Position numbers and translations under genes: made by a program
Source: an uncultured Lachnospiraceae bacterium
GTDB lineage: Bacteria > Bacillota > Clostridia > Lachnospirales > Lachnospiraceae
Length of the DNA stretch: 64,000 nucleotides
Assembly: GCA_910578345.1 (NCBI GenBank)
Contig: CAJTRA010000001.1
Span: 478,115 to 542,114 of the forward strand
Reading direction: 5' to 3'
Shown: positions 1 through 8,644 of the stretch, in pieces
How the letters are laid out: every line of letters starts with the position of its first letter
How positions within the stretch are numbered: the stretch's first letter is position 1
The notes under the pieces: generated by a model
What the model was told of the DNA's origin: nothing
Database searches by the model: none
What the model saw: the letters and a program-made list of their open reading frames with translations, nothing else

Positions 1-385
1 TAAATACTCTTCTATTTGCTCTAAATAAGACAGATAAATCAAGTCGCTTAATTGTTCGCGCGTCTTTTCTATAACATTCTCGATGAGGAAATAGATATCC
101 GTTTTTCTCCCGCTCCCCCTCACCAGCCAAATAAGATCTTTCTTCCTGGCAAATACATTGTTTTCTATTCCAGAGTCTCTTTTATCACCCTCATATAAAA
201 AATATACAAGATGGTCCTGTCCTGCCATTCCATTCATAATCCTCTGTACCGACAAGCCACGGTCGTTTTTTGACTGCATTGCGCACAAAAAGATAAAATT
301 CAACTCCATCTGTCAATTCCGAAAAACTGGTGCACAGATCCGATCCAAATTTAGTGACAAAATTTTGAACTCTATCGTCATCCAT
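1..385 (-). pseudogene. Frameshifted, partial gene of unknown function (runs off left edge)
   Basis: The ATG at 383-385 overlaps the end of the upstream 249-aa gene by 8 bp, so the two are probably translationally coupled. The first frame runs for 64 codons and stops at 191-193. If one base is removed from the six-base homopolymer at 266-271 (T6 on the plus strand, A6 in the message), the frame stays open to position 1 with no stop, reading through residues such as KNDRGLSVQRIMNGMAGQDH. This strongly suggests one gene broken by a single-base insertion or a homopolymer sequencing error. I recognise no family. It is the last visible member of an AT-rich three-gene operon. Confidence 0.6.
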
Positions 386-1127
386 TTTCTTCTGTTCCTT
401 TCCCCGCTTCTCCTTTATAGCGCGCCAGATCCTGTTCCAATATCTGTTGATAAATATCTATATAACCCCGAATCAAAACGATCACCTCTTCTACATCTTC
501 GCCGGAAAATGCAGCAAATGTATCGCGGATTCTCTTTAGTGCCGGTTCCATATTATTGCTGAATTGGGATTCAAAAATCTTACGGCATTCGACTAAATAT
601 CTTAGTGCACATTCCAAAACGGGACCACAATATAGAATCTCTTTTTCTCCTTCAAGCTCCCATATTTCTTTGTCATAATCTTTCACATAAATGTGCATTT
701 CTCTCCACAAGGCACCTGCCAGGTATGCTCTGTCACTTTCCTCCTCCGTAATATGAAATATTTCATCCAACGTCCATTTCTGAGGACACCCCTCCTCATC
801 ATGAATCATACACAGACTTATCAACGCTCCCCGAATCATATCGCTTCTTTGTCTGGACAACGCATGAATACTCATACCTTGATCATACGCGCTAACCAGA
901 ATCGCCTCCAGGTATTCCCTGACTGATAAATTCAAAAGCATGACTGCTCCCAAATCTGCAAAACACTCTTTTAGTAAATACATTAAATTATCTATAATGG
1001 AATACGCACCCCAATCGGAAGGATTCCAATCTGATATCTCACAGAAATCCCATGACCATTTTTCAAACTCTTTCCTGAGTCCTTCTTCCTTGATCCGTGC
1101 ATACTCTGTCGTTCCTTCTCTCTGCAT
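378..1127 (-). CDS. Hypothetical protein, 249 aa, middle gene of accessory operon
   Basis: I do not recognise this protein. It is acidic, Trp/Glu-rich and predicted mostly helical, with no signal peptide, membrane segment or familiar nucleotide-binding motif. It starts 19 bp after the stop of the HEISH protein and overlaps the frameshifted gene downstream by 8 bp, so the three are almost certainly co-transcribed. The ATG at 1125-1127 lacks a strong Shine-Dalgarno sequence; the nearest purine tract is about 14 bp upstream, so translation may depend on coupling. The base composition is more AT-rich than the housekeeping genes further right, which fits acquired DNA. Coding status is supported by length, operon position and tight spacing. 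Confidence 0.7.
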   Translation of the reverse strand: MQREGTTEYARIKEEGLRKEFEKWSWDFCEISDWNPSDWGAYSIIDNLMYLLKECFADLGAVMLLNLSVREYLEAILVSAYDQGMSIHALSRQRSDMIRGALISLCMIHDEEGCPQKWTLDEIFHITEEESDRAYLAGALWREMHIYVKDYDKEIWELEGEKEILYCGPVLECALRYLVECRKIFESQFSNNMEPALKRIRDTFAAFSGEDVEEVIVLIRGYIDIYQQILEQDLARYKGEAGKGTEENG

Positions 1128-1146
1128 CTGATAAAGATATTCTCTC

Positions 1147-3039
1147 TTAAGTATGACAAATCCTGCATAGATGATCTACCATCAGTTTCGTAAGCATGTC
1201 ACTGTGCTTACAATACAGATCCAGCCGCTCTTTCCACCACTCTTTGGCTTCCGAATCTAAACTGCTTTTCTTATAGCGTTCATTTATGAACTCATCTTTA
1301 CTCTCCCACTCCATATAGAGTTCTAACTGTGCTACGATCTCATCTCTTAATACTTTCCAATAACAGTTTCCACTATCCGTTGTTGTAATCTCTTCAAAAT
1401 GATCCTGTTCCTCAATATACGCCGACAATCTTCGAAAAAAATATCCTGTTACAATATTAGAAACCATTTTCACTACACACGTATACCGGAAATCTCTCTG
1501 CCTGATTCCTCTGCCAACAAAATGACTTATCTCATGAGATAACATAATGAGCATAAGTTTCGGACTATAAACTTGTTTCTCCGGCATATCTATAAGAAAT
1601 AATCTTTTATCCTTGATCAGCTCCGGATATACTTCCCGTACCTGCATATCATTGGCTACGCCAGGACATGTCAAAAATTCATATTCATTCTTCTTTCCAC
1701 TATTTTGTCCCAGCCCATTCAACAAAGTTTTCAAATCATAAATCACTGCATTATACAGCGCGTTCATCTTGACTGGTGTATCATAGATCCGGATATTGAA
1801 ATCAGGTACTTCTGTAAATTGTCTGTCTGAGCGTACAGAATTCTGTGTATACATATTAAAGCTTGTCAAAAAATCATAGAAGTGACTATATTTATCTCCA
1901 CTCTCCTCCTGATCTGCCTGTTTTACCATTTCGATCAGCATCTTCATTGGCTGTAATGCAGACAAAAAAATATAATCATGGAATGGCGCTCTTTCATATT
2001 TTTCTAATGAATTTAACACGGATAACAGCTCTTTCCTTACTGCCCGTCCTCTGCTGCTATCATGATCCAGCTTAAGCTTTCTGCATTCTTCCCGTAAATT
2101 TCCACTCATCGTATACAAATCCGGATCGTTCTTACCCCCTTCTACTACTCTGTTCTCTTCTTTCTCTCCTATGATCGTTGTCACTCCAATAAGATTATTC
2201 TGATAAACAGAACTGGAATGATTTAGCACTCCTATATCATCCTGATAAAATTTCAAAAAGTAACTCCAGGGTATATCCTTCATAACGATCAAATCGTCAT
2301 TACATCCTAAAACAGCTTTCCTCTCAATCTCCTTTGAACACTTACTTACAATCTCATGATACACGCACTCCATACTTCCCGGCCGCCTCTCAATAACATG
2401 TATGTAAGCGGAATCCAGAATCCCTTCTAACCTGGCAATCTTATTCTCATCATTAAGGAATGCTTTCTGAACGGCGGAAATCGTATAGCTATAGTACAGG
2501 TTCCAGCCATTGTCACACAATGCACTATTTCCATCTCCCGTATGAAAACTATCAATCAGCTTTGAACCGATCGAATACTCTTTACAAGCCAATACAAGCA
2601 ATAGATCGCTGCTATCCAATGTCAAATAAGAGATTGCAGTCAATCCTTCTTCTGCCTCTAAAGTTTTCTCCAGTTTCCTCCTACTGCGGCAAAGCTTTGC
2701 ATAATTCTCCCCTTGAAGCTCATCTTGCAGCAATATCAAAAAAAGAAAAGGATAACGCCCATCTTCTACCTTATCCCAAAATTCTTTATCTACTTCCTCA
2801 TTATCCTGTTCTGTACGAAATCCAAAAATAGTTTGTTCCGTATAACTTCCATCTAATGAAATCTTCTCTTTTTCAGAATGCTGCCACAGTTTCTCAAGAT
2901 TCCATCCCTTGTCAAAAAGATTATTTCCGACATTTACACCATCAAAATATCCAAAAGCCAAATACTTCCATGCTCTGCTCTCTTTCGCCGGCGGAAGAAA
3001 ATCACTGTACAAGGTAAATGGTCTGCATATATTTTTCAT
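1147..3039 (-). CDS. Uncharacterised 630-aa protein with HEISH (HExxH) metallopeptidase-like motif
   Basis: A large unrecognised protein. A hydrophobic helix runs straight into HEISH at residues 502-506, a classical HExxH zinc-binding pattern, so a C-terminal metallopeptidase-like domain is plausible; the third ligand cannot be assigned. The N-terminal half has three similar strand-like stretches with a conserved Asp (near residues 33, 144 and 249: FGYFDGV, LDSSDLL, LGCNDDL), possibly repeated small alpha/beta modules. No signal peptide or membrane segment is seen, so it is probably cytoplasmic. AAGGAA precedes the ATG by about 8 bp. The ATG overlaps the stop of an upstream reading-frame remnant as ATGA. 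Function is unknown; conflict or defence, or regulated proteolysis, are guesses only. Confidence 0.75.
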   Translation of the reverse strand: MKNICRPFTLYSDFLPPAKESRAWKYLAFGYFDGVNVGNNLFDKGWNLEKLWQHSEKEKISLDGSYTEQTIFGFRTEQDNEEVDKEFWDKVEDGRYPFLFLILLQDELQGENYAKLCRSRRKLEKTLEAEEGLTAISYLTLDSSDLLLVLACKEYSIGSKLIDSFHTGDGNSALCDNGWNLYYSYTISAVQKAFLNDENKIARLEGILDSAYIHVIERRPGSMECVYHEIVSKCSKEIERKAVLGCNDDLIVMKDIPWSYFLKFYQDDIGVLNHSSSVYQNNLIGVTTIIGEKEENRVVEGGKNDPDLYTMSGNLREECRKLKLDHDSSRGRAVRKELLSVLNSLEKYERAPFHDYIFLSALQPMKMLIEMVKQADQEESGDKYSHFYDFLTSFNMYTQNSVRSDRQFTEVPDFNIRIYDTPVKMNALYNAVIYDLKTLLNGLGQNSGKKNEYEFLTCPGVANDMQVREVYPELIKDKRLFLIDMPEKQVYSPKLMLIMLSHEISHFVGRGIRQRDFRYTCVVKMVSNIVTGYFFRRLSAYIEEQDHFEEITTTDSGNCYWKVLRDEIVAQLELYMEWESKDEFINERYKKSSLDSEAKEWWKERLDLYCKHSDMLTKLMVDHLCRICHT

Positions 3040-3146
3040 TCGTATAGTTCCTTTCCAGTAGCAATATCAAGTGTGTAACGGATCAATGATTCCGCAATGT
3101 CAAAATTATCATTGTAGTTTATATCCGTAAAATAAAAACCCGCAAT
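3036..3146 (-). pseudogene. C-terminal coding remnant upstream of the HEISH gene
   Basis: A minus-strand frame without an ATG, GTG or TTG start reads about 35 residues ending DIATGKELYE and stops at TGA 3036-3038. That stop overlaps the ATG of the 630-aa gene (ATGA), the typical geometry of a real upstream operon partner. Its 5' side is cut by a stop inside the terminator at 3131-3165, which belongs to the preceding 73-aa gene. The simplest reading is the truncated end of a deleted gene. A spurious frame is possible given the short length. Confidence 0.4.
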
Positions 3147-3165
3147 TTATTCAGCGGGCTTTTTC
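3131..3165 (-). terminator. Intrinsic terminator after the 73-aa gene
   Basis: On the minus strand, CCCGC and GCGGG form a stem around a 10-nt loop, extended by a run of A pairing with a run of T and followed by TTTTTATTTT. The stem overlaps the last codons of the 73-aa gene. Confidence 0.65.
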
Positions 3166-3368
3166 AGCAACGTTCCTGCAATTTCAATATCACTTCTACT
3201 AGGCTTACAATCTACCTGACAGCTATAAGCTCCATCGTCATATAAACCATCTTTGACTTGATCTGTCTGCCAAAATTTACTTGGCTGACGATTTGCCGTC
3301 ACAGCCTTTCTTATCTCTGTTCGATCAAAGGTAATACCCGATATCTTCCTTCCCAGTCCTCTTTCCAT
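3147..3368 (-). CDS. Small hypothetical protein, 73 aa
   Basis: A small basic-to-neutral protein of unknown family with no signal peptide or membrane segment. It is supported by a very good ribosome binding site (GGGGGAG, 6 bp before the ATG) and by a terminator overlapping its stop codon. It sits at the boundary between the AT-rich accessory operon and the conserved core beginning with manC. The Cys pair in SCQVDC (residues 49-54) is the only notable motif. A degenerate fragment of a larger protein cannot be excluded. Confidence 0.5.
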   Translation of the reverse strand: MERGLGRKISGITFDRTEIRKAVTANRQPSKFWQTDQVKDGLYDDGAYSCQVDCKPSRSDIEIAGTLLKKPAE

Positions 3369-3449
3369 ATTATCTCCCCCACTTAGCCACTTGCCAGTCC
3401 ATATACACGACAGGGCACATTTGTTCCTCTGGGTCCCGTATCACGGAAT

Positions 3450-3489
3450 ATGGAGCCACTATTAATAAATAGTATGCTCCATTTTTACT
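3450..3489 (+). terminator. Long stem-loop followed by T-run, upstream of the 73-aa gene
   Basis: ATGGAGC (3450-3456) pairs with GCTCCAT (3476-3482), and inside it ACTATT (3458-3463) pairs with AATAGT (3468-3473) across an AATA loop. The plus-strand side is followed by TTTTTACTTT, so it has the shape of a plus-strand terminator, yet no plus-strand gene precedes it. It may instead be an inverted-repeat operator or leader hairpin for the minus-strand gene. Confidence 0.4.
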
Positions 3490-3601
3490 TTATGATACGT
3501 AAAATGTAAGTAAACCATAACATATTTAGCTTTTAAATGCAATATTTATCGTAAATAAACATATTTAATATTATAATACCGCACTTTGAGATCTCTCCGT
3601 C

Positions 3602-4942
3602 TTATACAAAGTGCATTACTCCGGTCTCCTCCGGCATCCTAAACTTCCTCTTATCATGCACACTGATCTCCGCCCCGATCTGCACTTCGATCACATGCAG
3701 CGTCGTATCTGCCAGGATCGTATGCGCCGCGCCCGCAGGCATCTTAATGACATCCCCTGGTCCAACCCGGCGCACTTCGCCATTCACGACCGTCCTTCCC
3801 TGTCCATCAACCACTGTCCACACCTCATCCCGCAGTTCATGGCTGTGGTAATTCATGCTGTGGCCAGGATTCAAGGTTACCTTGATCGTCATACTCTCCT
3901 CCTCGATATCGATCACCTGGAAACTGCCCCATGATTTCTCCGCAAACATAATCTGCTGATCAATCTTGTCCACAAACGGTTTGATATAGCTCGACTGGTT
4001 CTTATCCGAGACAAGAATTCCCTCCGGGCTTGCCGCCACTACAACATCCTTTAGCCCCATACATAACACCGGAACATTCAGCTCATTTACCACATGTACG
4101 TTGTCACATTCCTCGTTCAGGATCGCCTTGCCGATCCTGTCGCTCTCCATTGCTTCCGTCAGCGTATTCCACGTACCCATATCTTTCCACATGCCCGCAA
4201 AGCGCATGACCTCGATCTGCCGTTCATGTTCCACTACCGCATAATCAAAACTGATCTTCTGAAGCATTTCATATTTGTCAAAGAGATCCTGATACGCAGT
4301 AAATTCAATCAGCTCATGAGCACGGCGCAGTACATACCCCAGACGGAATGCAAAGACACCTCCATTCCAGAGCGCGCCCTTTGCAATATACTCCTCCGCC
4401 ACCGTCTCCGTGGGCTTTTCCTTAAAAACCGAAACTCTGCTAAGAGCGCCCGTATCTTCCGGAATGATATAGCCATATTTGGCGCTCGGATAGGTAGGCT
4501 CAATCCCCATCAGCACCAAATTCGCCTCGCTCATGCCGGCATGGTCTCCAAGTTGCTGCAAAGCCTCGAAATAATCCGCATCTACGTAAGGATCCACCGG
4601 ACAGACTACCACGGCTTCCTCTTCCTGTACTCCCCGCACATCGTGCAGATACGCTGCCGCCAGCGCGATCGCCGGAAAGGTATCTTTACGGCAGGGTTCC
4701 ACGCTGATTCCCACATTCTCTCCCAACTGGTTATGAATTGCCGACACCTGGGACTTGGAAGTAGCGATCGTCACTTCTGCCTGCCTGTCTACCGACAAGA
4801 TCTGTCGGTACACCCTCTGCACCATAGATTCGTATTCATTTCCCTCCGTTTTAAAGATCTTGATAAACTGTTTCGATCTGGTATCATTGGAAAGCGGCCA
4901 CAAACGCTTGCCGGATCCCCCTGATAATAGTACGATATTCAT
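3602..4942 (-). CDS. manC: Mannose-1-phosphate guanylyltransferase with C-terminal cupin domain
   Basis: Makes GDP-mannose from mannose-1-phosphate and GTP in the cytoplasm, for mannose- or fucose-containing surface glycans. The N-terminus has the nucleotidyltransferase signature (LSGGSGKRLWPLS, residues 6-18, then SKQF). The C-terminal 100 residues form a cupin (NPGHSMNYHSHELRDEVW, later GDVIKMPAGAAHTI) of the mannose-6-phosphate isomerase type II family, so the protein may be bifunctional. I chose the ATG at 4940-4942 because GGGGGAG lies 6 bp upstream; the ATG two codons earlier abuts the Shine-Dalgarno sequence. It stands alone between the accessory block and the ftsEX cluster. Confidence 0.93.
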   Translation of the reverse strand: MNIVLLSGGSGKRLWPLSNDTRSKQFIKIFKTEGNEYESMVQRVYRQILSVDRQAEVTIATSKSQVSAIHNQLGENVGISVEPCRKDTFPAIALAAAYLHDVRGVQEEEAVVVCPVDPYVDADYFEALQQLGDHAGMSEANLVLMGIEPTYPSAKYGYIIPEDTGALSRVSVFKEKPTETVAEEYIAKGALWNGGVFAFRLGYVLRRAHELIEFTAYQDLFDKYEMLQKISFDYAVVEHERQIEVMRFAGMWKDMGTWNTLTEAMESDRIGKAILNEECDNVHVVNELNVPVLCMGLKDVVVAASPEGILVSDKNQSSYIKPFVDKIDQQIMFAEKSWGSFQVIDIEEESMTIKVTLNPGHSMNYHSHELRDEVWTVVDGQGRTVVNGEVRRVGPGDVIKMPAGAAHTILADTTLHVIEVQIGAEISVHDKRKFRMPEETGVMHFV

Positions 4943-5028
4943 ATGCATCTCCCCCTGCTATAATCAAACACCCTGCAGTCCGCCGCCTGAGTCTCCACTC
5001 GCTGTGCAGCAAAACTGCAGGGTATTGC

Positions 5029-6372
5029 TTATTTTATCATCTTATTAATCTCTTCTTTCGCACGCTCAAGCTGATTATCCACACCATCCTCATAATACTT
5101 CTCTGCATCCAGTTCAAGCTCTATATCAGGCTCAATACCCGTACCATGAATGTTATTCCCCTTAGGTGTGAAGTAGGAGCTGACTGTCAATTTCAATGCG
5201 GTGCCGTCCGTGAGCGGAAGCACGCGCTGCACGATCCCCTTGCCAAAAGTCGTAGTACCGATCAAAGTACCCTTACCATAATCCTTGATCGCCCCGGCAA
5301 GGATCTCCGACGCGCTGGCGGAATTGCCGTTGACCAATACGACCAAAGGAATCTTTAATTCATTTCTGCCATCACAGCTATACTCCTCACGCTCTCCATA
5401 TTTATCTTCCGTATATACAATCAGTCCCTTCGGCAGGATGGATCTGGCAATATCGACTACCACCGGAAGACTGCCGCCCGGATTGCCGCGAAGATCCAGA
5501 ATGAGTCCTTTGGCATCAGAACCTTTAACTACTGCCAGCGCTTCCGTGAACTGGTCCGTCGTCACTTCATCAAACTCTCTGATCTGAATATACCCAACCC
5601 CATTATCATAGATCTCATAATTGACTGTCGGAGACTCGATCTTCTTTCTTGTGACATCAATCTCCAGGTAATCGGATTCTCCCTCCCGGTAAATGGTCAG
5701 GTGTACTTTCGTCCCCTCTTCACCTTTTACTTTTGAGACAATTTCCGACAATTCCAGCCCCTGTATCTGTTCTTCATCCACCATGTAAATGATGTCATTC
5801 TCTCTCAGTCCTGCTTCTTCAGCCGGTGTATCCGGGATCACTCCCGCGATCCTCGCCAGTCCTGTGGCTGGATCCAAACTGAGATAAGCGCCGATTCCAT
5901 AATAGATTCCTTCCGTCGTCTGCATCAGATCCTGCCATTCCTCTTCGTTGTAATAAACAGAATAAGGATCTCCCAGGGAATCCACCAACCCGGAATACAG
6001 CCCGTCAATCATGGCCTCCTTGTCGATGTCTTCCTCCTGATAATAATATTCTTCGATCACCTCTTCGAGCGCTTCCAGTTTCTTAACCGTCTCATCGCCA
6101 ACCAGCACATCAGCTGCATCTCCTCCGCTGGAAATCGTTCTGGCCGACTGCTCAGACGCCATCAGATACAGCTTGACGCCCACATAAGTACAGCTCCCTA
6201 CCATGGCTGTGATCACAACGCCGACTAACAGTCCCAGCAGAAAATGCCCGCCCCCCTTATCGCGAGGCCCGCCCGCCGGCATCTGCGGCGGCTGTATAGG
6301 CGGCTGCTGCTGATAATACGGATTATGTCCATAATCATGGTTATAGTAGTTGTTGTCTCCGTTTTGATTCAA
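5029..6372 (-). CDS. ctpA: S41 family C-terminal processing peptidase (CtpA/CtpB type)
   Basis: A membrane-anchored carboxyl-terminal processing serine protease. A cytoplasmic Asn/Tyr/Gln/Pro-rich tail (1-42) is followed by one transmembrane helix (about 43-71), an N-terminal helical segment, a PDZ domain (about 155-240) and the S41 catalytic domain. The Ser/Lys dyad is probably Ser353 in NGNSASASE and Lys378 in TTFGKG, 25 residues apart as in the family. The predicted start is TTG (6370-6372) with GGAG upstream. It is the last gene of the ftsE-ftsX-M23 cluster, which suggests it processes envelope proteins linked to division or wall remodelling. Confidence 0.93.
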   Translation of the reverse strand: MNQNGDNNYYNHDYGHNPYYQQQPPIQPPQMPAGGPRDKGGGHFLLGLLVGVVITAMVGSCTYVGVKLYLMASEQSARTISSGGDAADVLVGDETVKKLEALEEVIEEYYYQEEDIDKEAMIDGLYSGLVDSLGDPYSVYYNEEEWQDLMQTTEGIYYGIGAYLSLDPATGLARIAGVIPDTPAEEAGLRENDIIYMVDEEQIQGLELSEIVSKVKGEEGTKVHLTIYREGESDYLEIDVTRKKIESPTVNYEIYDNGVGYIQIREFDEVTTDQFTEALAVVKGSDAKGLILDLRGNPGGSLPVVVDIARSILPKGLIVYTEDKYGEREEYSCDGRNELKIPLVVLVNGNSASASEILAGAIKDYGKGTLIGTTTFGKGIVQRVLPLTDGTALKLTVSSYFTPKGNNIHGTGIEPDIELELDAEKYYEDGVDNQLERAKEEINKMIK

Positions 6373-6440
6373 AATGTTTCATCTCCATTGGTTTCCATAG
6401 TTATAGTAAACGATATAATAGATTTCGTGGATCTGTCTGA

Positions 6441-7649
6441 TTACTTCAGATAATTCCATGGACTCACATAATTACCGTTTAATCGCACGCTAAAGTGAAG
6501 ATGGTTCCCCGTTGAGCGTCCTGTACTGCCGACCGCCGCAATATTCTGTCCTTTCGTGACACTCTGGCCTTTCGACACATACAGCGCAGAACAATGCATA
6601 TAGATCGTATACAGTCCACTCCCATGGTCGATCATGATATAATTTCCCATAGAGTTATTATAGGCCGCGCCCACCACATCTCCATCGTAGGCCGCCAAGA
6701 TCGCCGTACCACCAGGTGCCGCCATATCCAGGCCATTATGGAACTTCTGCACCCCCAGGATCGGATGCATACGGTTACCATACTCATCCGATATTCTCTT
6801 ATATCCCGGACAGGGCCACGCAAACATGCCGCCATTATATACCCTTGCCTTGGCATTCTCTGCTTCCAGTCTTGCCCTCTCTTCTGCCACTGCTTTCTCT
6901 AATGCGGCAATCTCCGCATTTTCCTGCGCAATCATCGCCTCATATTCCTTGATTGCTGCTTCCTTCGTCGAAATATCAGAAGTCACAGCCACGATCTGCT
7001 GTTCTTTCTGGTCAATGAGTGCGCTGACATTTGCTTCCTCTTCTTCTACAGCCAGTTTCGCCTCCGCCAGCACTTCCTTCTCCGCTTCCAGTTCTTCCTT
7101 GCAAAGCTGCACCAGCTCTTTGGTCGCCACATATTCTTCCAGCTTATTTCTGTCATAGCGTGACAGTGACTCGATGTAATCTGCTTTATTGGTCATATCA
7201 GAGAAACCGCCAGAAGTAAACAACAGTTCCAGATAGAAGGTATCTCCTTTCTCGTACATGAACTTGATCCGCTTCTTCATGGCCTCGTACTGATCTTCCT
7301 GCTGTTTGATCGCCTCTTCCAGTTCTCTTGTCGTCTCCTCGATCTCTTCTTCTTTTTGTATGATCATTGTATTATATTGCTGTATCTTCTCCTGTATACC
7401 GCTTAATTGCTGATCAAGCTGTGTGACATAGGCTGTCAGGTCATTCTTAGACTGCTCCAGTTCCTTCTTAAGCTTCTCCACGTCCGTCTTACTGGACTTA
7501 AGTCCAGTAACTTCCTGCCTGGCCGCTTCGATCTCAGCTTCCTTGGCCCGGATGCTGTCATTGGTGAGAGCCGCTTTCACCGGTCTGACATCTGCAAATA
7601 TAATAACCACACAGAGCAGCAAACATACCGCCTTTTTCCAATTCTTCAT
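6441..7649 (-). CDS. M23 murein hydrolase with long coiled coil (PcsB/EnvC-like FtsEX partner)
   Basis: A secreted peptidoglycan hydrolase: signal peptide (about 1-26), a long coiled coil rich in Glu/Lys/Gln (about 30-265), then a C-terminal M23 LytM domain. The zinc and catalytic signature is visible as FHNGLDMAAPGG, DHGSGLYTIYMH and GNHLHFSV. In Streptococcus PcsB and in E. coli EnvC, coiled-coil proteins of this build are activated or docked by FtsEX across the membrane. Placement directly downstream of ftsX supports the same role here. The intact HxxxD and HxH motifs mean it is probably an active endopeptidase rather than an EnvC-type pure activator. Confidence 0.9.
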   Translation of the reverse strand: MKNWKKAVCLLLCVVIIFADVRPVKAALTNDSIRAKEAEIEAARQEVTGLKSSKTDVEKLKKELEQSKNDLTAYVTQLDQQLSGIQEKIQQYNTMIIQKEEEIEETTRELEEAIKQQEDQYEAMKKRIKFMYEKGDTFYLELLFTSGGFSDMTNKADYIESLSRYDRNKLEEYVATKELVQLCKEELEAEKEVLAEAKLAVEEEEANVSALIDQKEQQIVAVTSDISTKEAAIKEYEAMIAQENAEIAALEKAVAEERARLEAENAKARVYNGGMFAWPCPGYKRISDEYGNRMHPILGVQKFHNGLDMAAPGGTAILAAYDGDVVGAAYNNSMGNYIMIDHGSGLYTIYMHCSALYVSKGQSVTKGQNIAAVGSTGRSTGNHLHFSVRLNGNYVSPWNYLK

Positions 7650-7747
7650 AAATTCTTATGCCCCATCCAATACTGATTGTCTCTGGTATTACGTACTCAT
7701 GCTTCCTTCCACTGCATACAAAGATCCCATGATTCTTATAAGGCAGA

Positions 7748-8644
7748 TTACACCCTCAGATGCTTTCTCACCGTAACGATACTGCCCAGGAAACCAATCC
7801 CGATTCCGATCCCCAGAGAGACCGGAACCAATACATGGAAGATCTCTTCCACTGTCAGAAAACTGAGCAGATCTGCCAGCATGGGAAACCGCTCCAATAC
7901 ATACTGCAGAACAATATTGTACAGTGTATAGATAACACCCAGCGGAATCGACGCACCGATCGCGCCGATCATCATACCCTCTATCACAAACGGCGACCTG
8001 ACGAAGAAATCCGTCGCACCGATGTACTTCATGATATTAATCTCTTCTTTCCGCACAGAGATACCGATCGTCACGGTATTGCTGATCAGAAAGACAGAGA
8101 CTGCAAACAGAATCGCAATGATACCCACCGACACATACGCGATCAGCGCATTGACCCCTGTCAATGTCGTAGCTGCCAGCTCTGATCTGTTCACCAGTCT
8201 GACGCCCTCTGTGGACTCCAGATACGTCACCAGCGCTGACTGCATGGATACATCATTCAAGTAGATCTCATAATTGGCAGAATCCGCCAATGGATTCTCC
8301 GTAAAACCATCTGCATACTCGCCCAGGTATTCCTGCTTAAAAGAATCCCAGGCCTCCTCTGCGGAAATAAATCTGATATCCGATACTTCCGGCCGCCTTG
8401 CGATCGAATCACCGATCGCCTGTATTCTGCTCTCCTCCAGACCTTCGTCGAAGAACACCGTCACTGAGACGCCTTCCTCCGCCGTCTTCACAATATGCTG
8501 AAAGTTTACGACAATCGCATAGAACAGTCCAAACAAGAACAGACATGCGCTGATCGTAGCGATCGAGGCCAGCGTAAACCACTTATTCCGGAAAAGGTTT
8601 CGCACGCCCTGCCTGAGCGTATAGAAAAAGCTGCTAATCCTCAT
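7748..8644 (-). CDS. ftsX: Cell division protein FtsX (permease-like subunit)
   Basis: Integral membrane partner of FtsE. It has a first membrane helix near residues 21-42, an extracellular domain (about 45-165) that would contact the M23 hydrolase, then three further membrane helices, the family's four-helix topology. The length of 298 aa is typical. It overlaps ftsE by 11 bp, indicating coupling. FtsEX acts as a mechanotransmission ABC complex that gates peptidoglycan hydrolysis at the septum or sidewall rather than as a transporter. Confidence 0.95.
   Translation of the reverse strand: MRISSFFYTLRQGVRNLFRNKWFTLASIATISACLFLFGLFYAIVVNFQHIVKTAEEGVSVTVFFDEGLEESRIQAIGDSIARRPEVSDIRFISAEEAWDSFKQEYLGEYADGFTENPLADSANYEIYLNDVSMQSALVTYLESTEGVRLVNRSELAATTLTGVNALIAYVSVGIIAILFAVSVFLISNTVTIGISVRKEEINIMKYIGATDFFVRSPFVIEGMMIGAIGASIPLGVIYTLYNIVLQYVLERFPMLADLLSFLTVEEIFHVLVPVSLGIGIGIGFLGSIVTVRKHLRV

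Noticed and set aside
4094..4924. 276-codon plus-strand frame opposite manC
   Set aside because: Shadow of the manC reading frame; Arg/His/Leu-rich composition without motifs.
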